Shown one piece after another: positions 62,881-64,000 of a stretch of 64,000 nucleotides of DNA. The notes under the pieces were generated by a model. The model did not search any database. It was not told where the DNA came from and was given only the letters and a program-made list of their open reading frames with translations. Origin of the DNA: Clusia tigrina (Eukaryota; Arthropoda; Insecta; Diptera; Clusiidae); assembly GCA_920105625.2 (NCBI GenBank), contig OV050030.1:246295889-246359888 (forward strand), in the 5' to 3' direction. Each line of letters starts with the position of its first letter. The stretch's first letter is position 1. A program made the position numbers and the translations under genes.

Positions 62881-64000
62881 TCGCGCAAAGCTATGCTACC
62901 CTTGAGTCCCAAATCAAACACTGATAAAACTTCAAATGGCCCTAACTTCGATACGGTACGTCCTACACCTATCAAAGTTTGCAACATACAAATGCTTGTA
63001 ACTTTTTACTGGAGCGTCATAAAACCTTGAAATTTTGTAACAATAAAGTACTCGAGCCTCTTGGCAGTTTAAGCTATTGCTCAAAGCTATGCTATCCTTG
63101 AGTCCCAAATCAAACACTGATAAAACTTCAAATGGCCCTAACTTCTATACGGTACGTCCTACACCTATCAAAGTTTGCAACATACATATGCTTGTAACTT
63201 TTTACTGGAGCGTCATAAAGCCTTGAAATTTTGTAACAATAAAGTACTCGAGCCGCTTGTCGATTTAAGCTATCGCTCAAAGCTATGCTACCCTTGAGTC
63301 CCAAATTAAACACTGATAAAACTTCAAATGGTCCTAACTTCTATACGGTACGTCCTACACCTATCAAAGTTTGCAACATACAAATGTCTGTAACTTTTTA
63401 CTGGCGCGTCATAAAACCTTGAAATTTTGTAACAATAAAGTACTCGAGACTCTTGTCAATTTAAGCTGTCGCTCAAAGCTATTCTACCCTTGAGACCCAA
63501 ATCAAACACTGATAAAACTTCAAATGGCCCTCACTTCTATACGGTACGTCCTACACCTATCAAACTTGCAACATACAAATGCTTGTAACTTTTTACTGGA
63601 GCGTCATCAAACCTTCAAAACGGCCCTAACTTCTATACGGTAAGTCCTACACCTATGAAAGTTTGCAACATACAAATGCTTGTAACTTTTTACTGGAACG
63701 TCATAAAACCTTGAAATGTTGTAACAATAAAGTACTCGAGCCTCTTGTCAATTTAAGCTAGCGCTCAAAGCTATGCTACCCTTGAGTCTCAAATCAAACT
63801 CTGATAAAACTTCAAATGGCCCTAACTTCTATACGGTACGTCCTACACCTATCAAAGTTGGCAACATACAAATGCTTGTAACTTTTTACTGGAGCGTCAT
63901 AAAGCCTTGAAATTTTGTAACAATAAAGTATTCGAGCCTCTTGTCAATTTAAGCTATCGCGCAAAGCTATGCTACCCTTGAGTCCCAAATCAAACACTGA
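62881..64000 (+). repeat. Satellite segment at the right edge
   Basis: About six monomers: a TTCGATACGG monomer, a TTGGCAGTTTAAGC monomer, one with CATATGCTTG and CCGCTTGTCG, one with AAATGTCTG, a TTCTACCC-type monomer and the last half-monomer (63613). The array runs off the window without a boundary. Private changes include TAGCGCTC near 63760 and TATTCGAGCC (XhoI lost) near 63930. Confidence 0.75.

Larger units (their letters stand above)
1..64000 (+). repeat. Satellite DNA array, ~196-bp monomer, head to tail
   Basis: The sequence repeats throughout with a period of 196 bp (195 in one common variant). The landmark GCAACATAC, for example, starts at 10, 205, 400 and 596. Every line of the window can be placed in the monomer, and all units point the same way. 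Each full unit normally holds AGTACTCGAG (ScaI overlapping XhoI), CTTTTTACTGG, GAAATTTTG and CTTCAAATGGCC. I saw no unique sequence, no inserted transposon, no poly-A tract, no microsatellite and no telomere repeat. Such arrays are known from centromeres, knobs and other heterochromatin of eukaryotes; which of these applies cannot be told from the sequence. I do not recognise the family. Confidence 0.98.

Noticed and set aside
1..64000. CRISPR array
   Set aside because: The repeat unit is about 196 bp with no alternating unique spacers, far from the 20-50 bp repeat and spacer layout.
1..64000. A hidden gene system, phage or mobile element within the array
   Set aside because: Every stretch could be placed in the monomer on the + strand. 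No inverted unit, terminal repeat, long open frame or foreign sequence was found on either strand.

Overview
The whole 64 kb window is one tandem array of a satellite DNA with a monomer of about 196 bp. I found no protein-coding gene, RNA gene, transposon, CRISPR array or other unique sequence in it. About 330 monomers run head to tail, all in the same orientation. The usual monomer carries overlapping ScaI (AGTACT) and XhoI (CTCGAG) sites and is AT-rich. Because 196 is not a multiple of 3, a reading frame shifts at each monomer boundary. This explains why only short open frames occur, the longest being about 120 codons, and why the same peptides recur.

The organism is a eukaryote. Kilobases of homogeneous 150-200 bp monomers with higher-order structure are typical of centromeric or other constitutive heterochromatin. 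A plant is favoured but not proven: two stretches of the monomer resemble a motif I recall from plant centromeric satellites such as soybean CentGm. I do not recognise the family by name.

The array has three levels. (1) Inside the monomer, two adjacent 56-bp blocks match at 34 of 56 positions, so the monomer seems to have grown from a shorter repeat. (2) Monomers fall into recognisable types (KpnI type, 'TTCTACC' type, 'TTGGCA' type) that recur in fixed order. (3) Multi-monomer blocks are copied nearly identically with many different offsets: 2638 bp (1-5.36 kb, partial third copy at 7.0-8.5 kb), 3811 bp (5.8-7.3 kb to 9.6-11.1 kb), 2935 bp (10.6-16.5 kb), about 5.55-5.74 kb (18.1-29.4 kb), 880 bp (31.2-32.95 kb), 2219 bp (34.2-38.2 kb), 1955 bp (39.05-43.0 kb), 1467 bp (41.8-45.0 kb), 4352 bp (48.6-57.1 kb) with a further copy at offset 6704 (58.6-62.9 kb), and about 10.67 kb (46.5-48.6 kb to 57.2-59.3 kb). 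There is no single higher-order repeat. Each stretch appears to have been amplified locally and recently.

Many of these offsets are not multiples of 196 because the blocks carry truncated monomers. Four recurrent deletion classes (about 103, 32, 99-100 and 74 bp) have short identical bases at their junctions and act as lineage markers. The 103-bp class occurs only at 1-8.4 kb. The 97-bp half-monomer occurs 30 times, all beyond 19 kb. The 32-bp class occurs only at 21-46 kb. The 74-bp class occurs only beyond 48 kb. The window therefore divides into about four domains with separate amplification histories. All coordinates and offsets were read by eye; block edges are accurate to tens of bases, since the flanking monomers are themselves alike.
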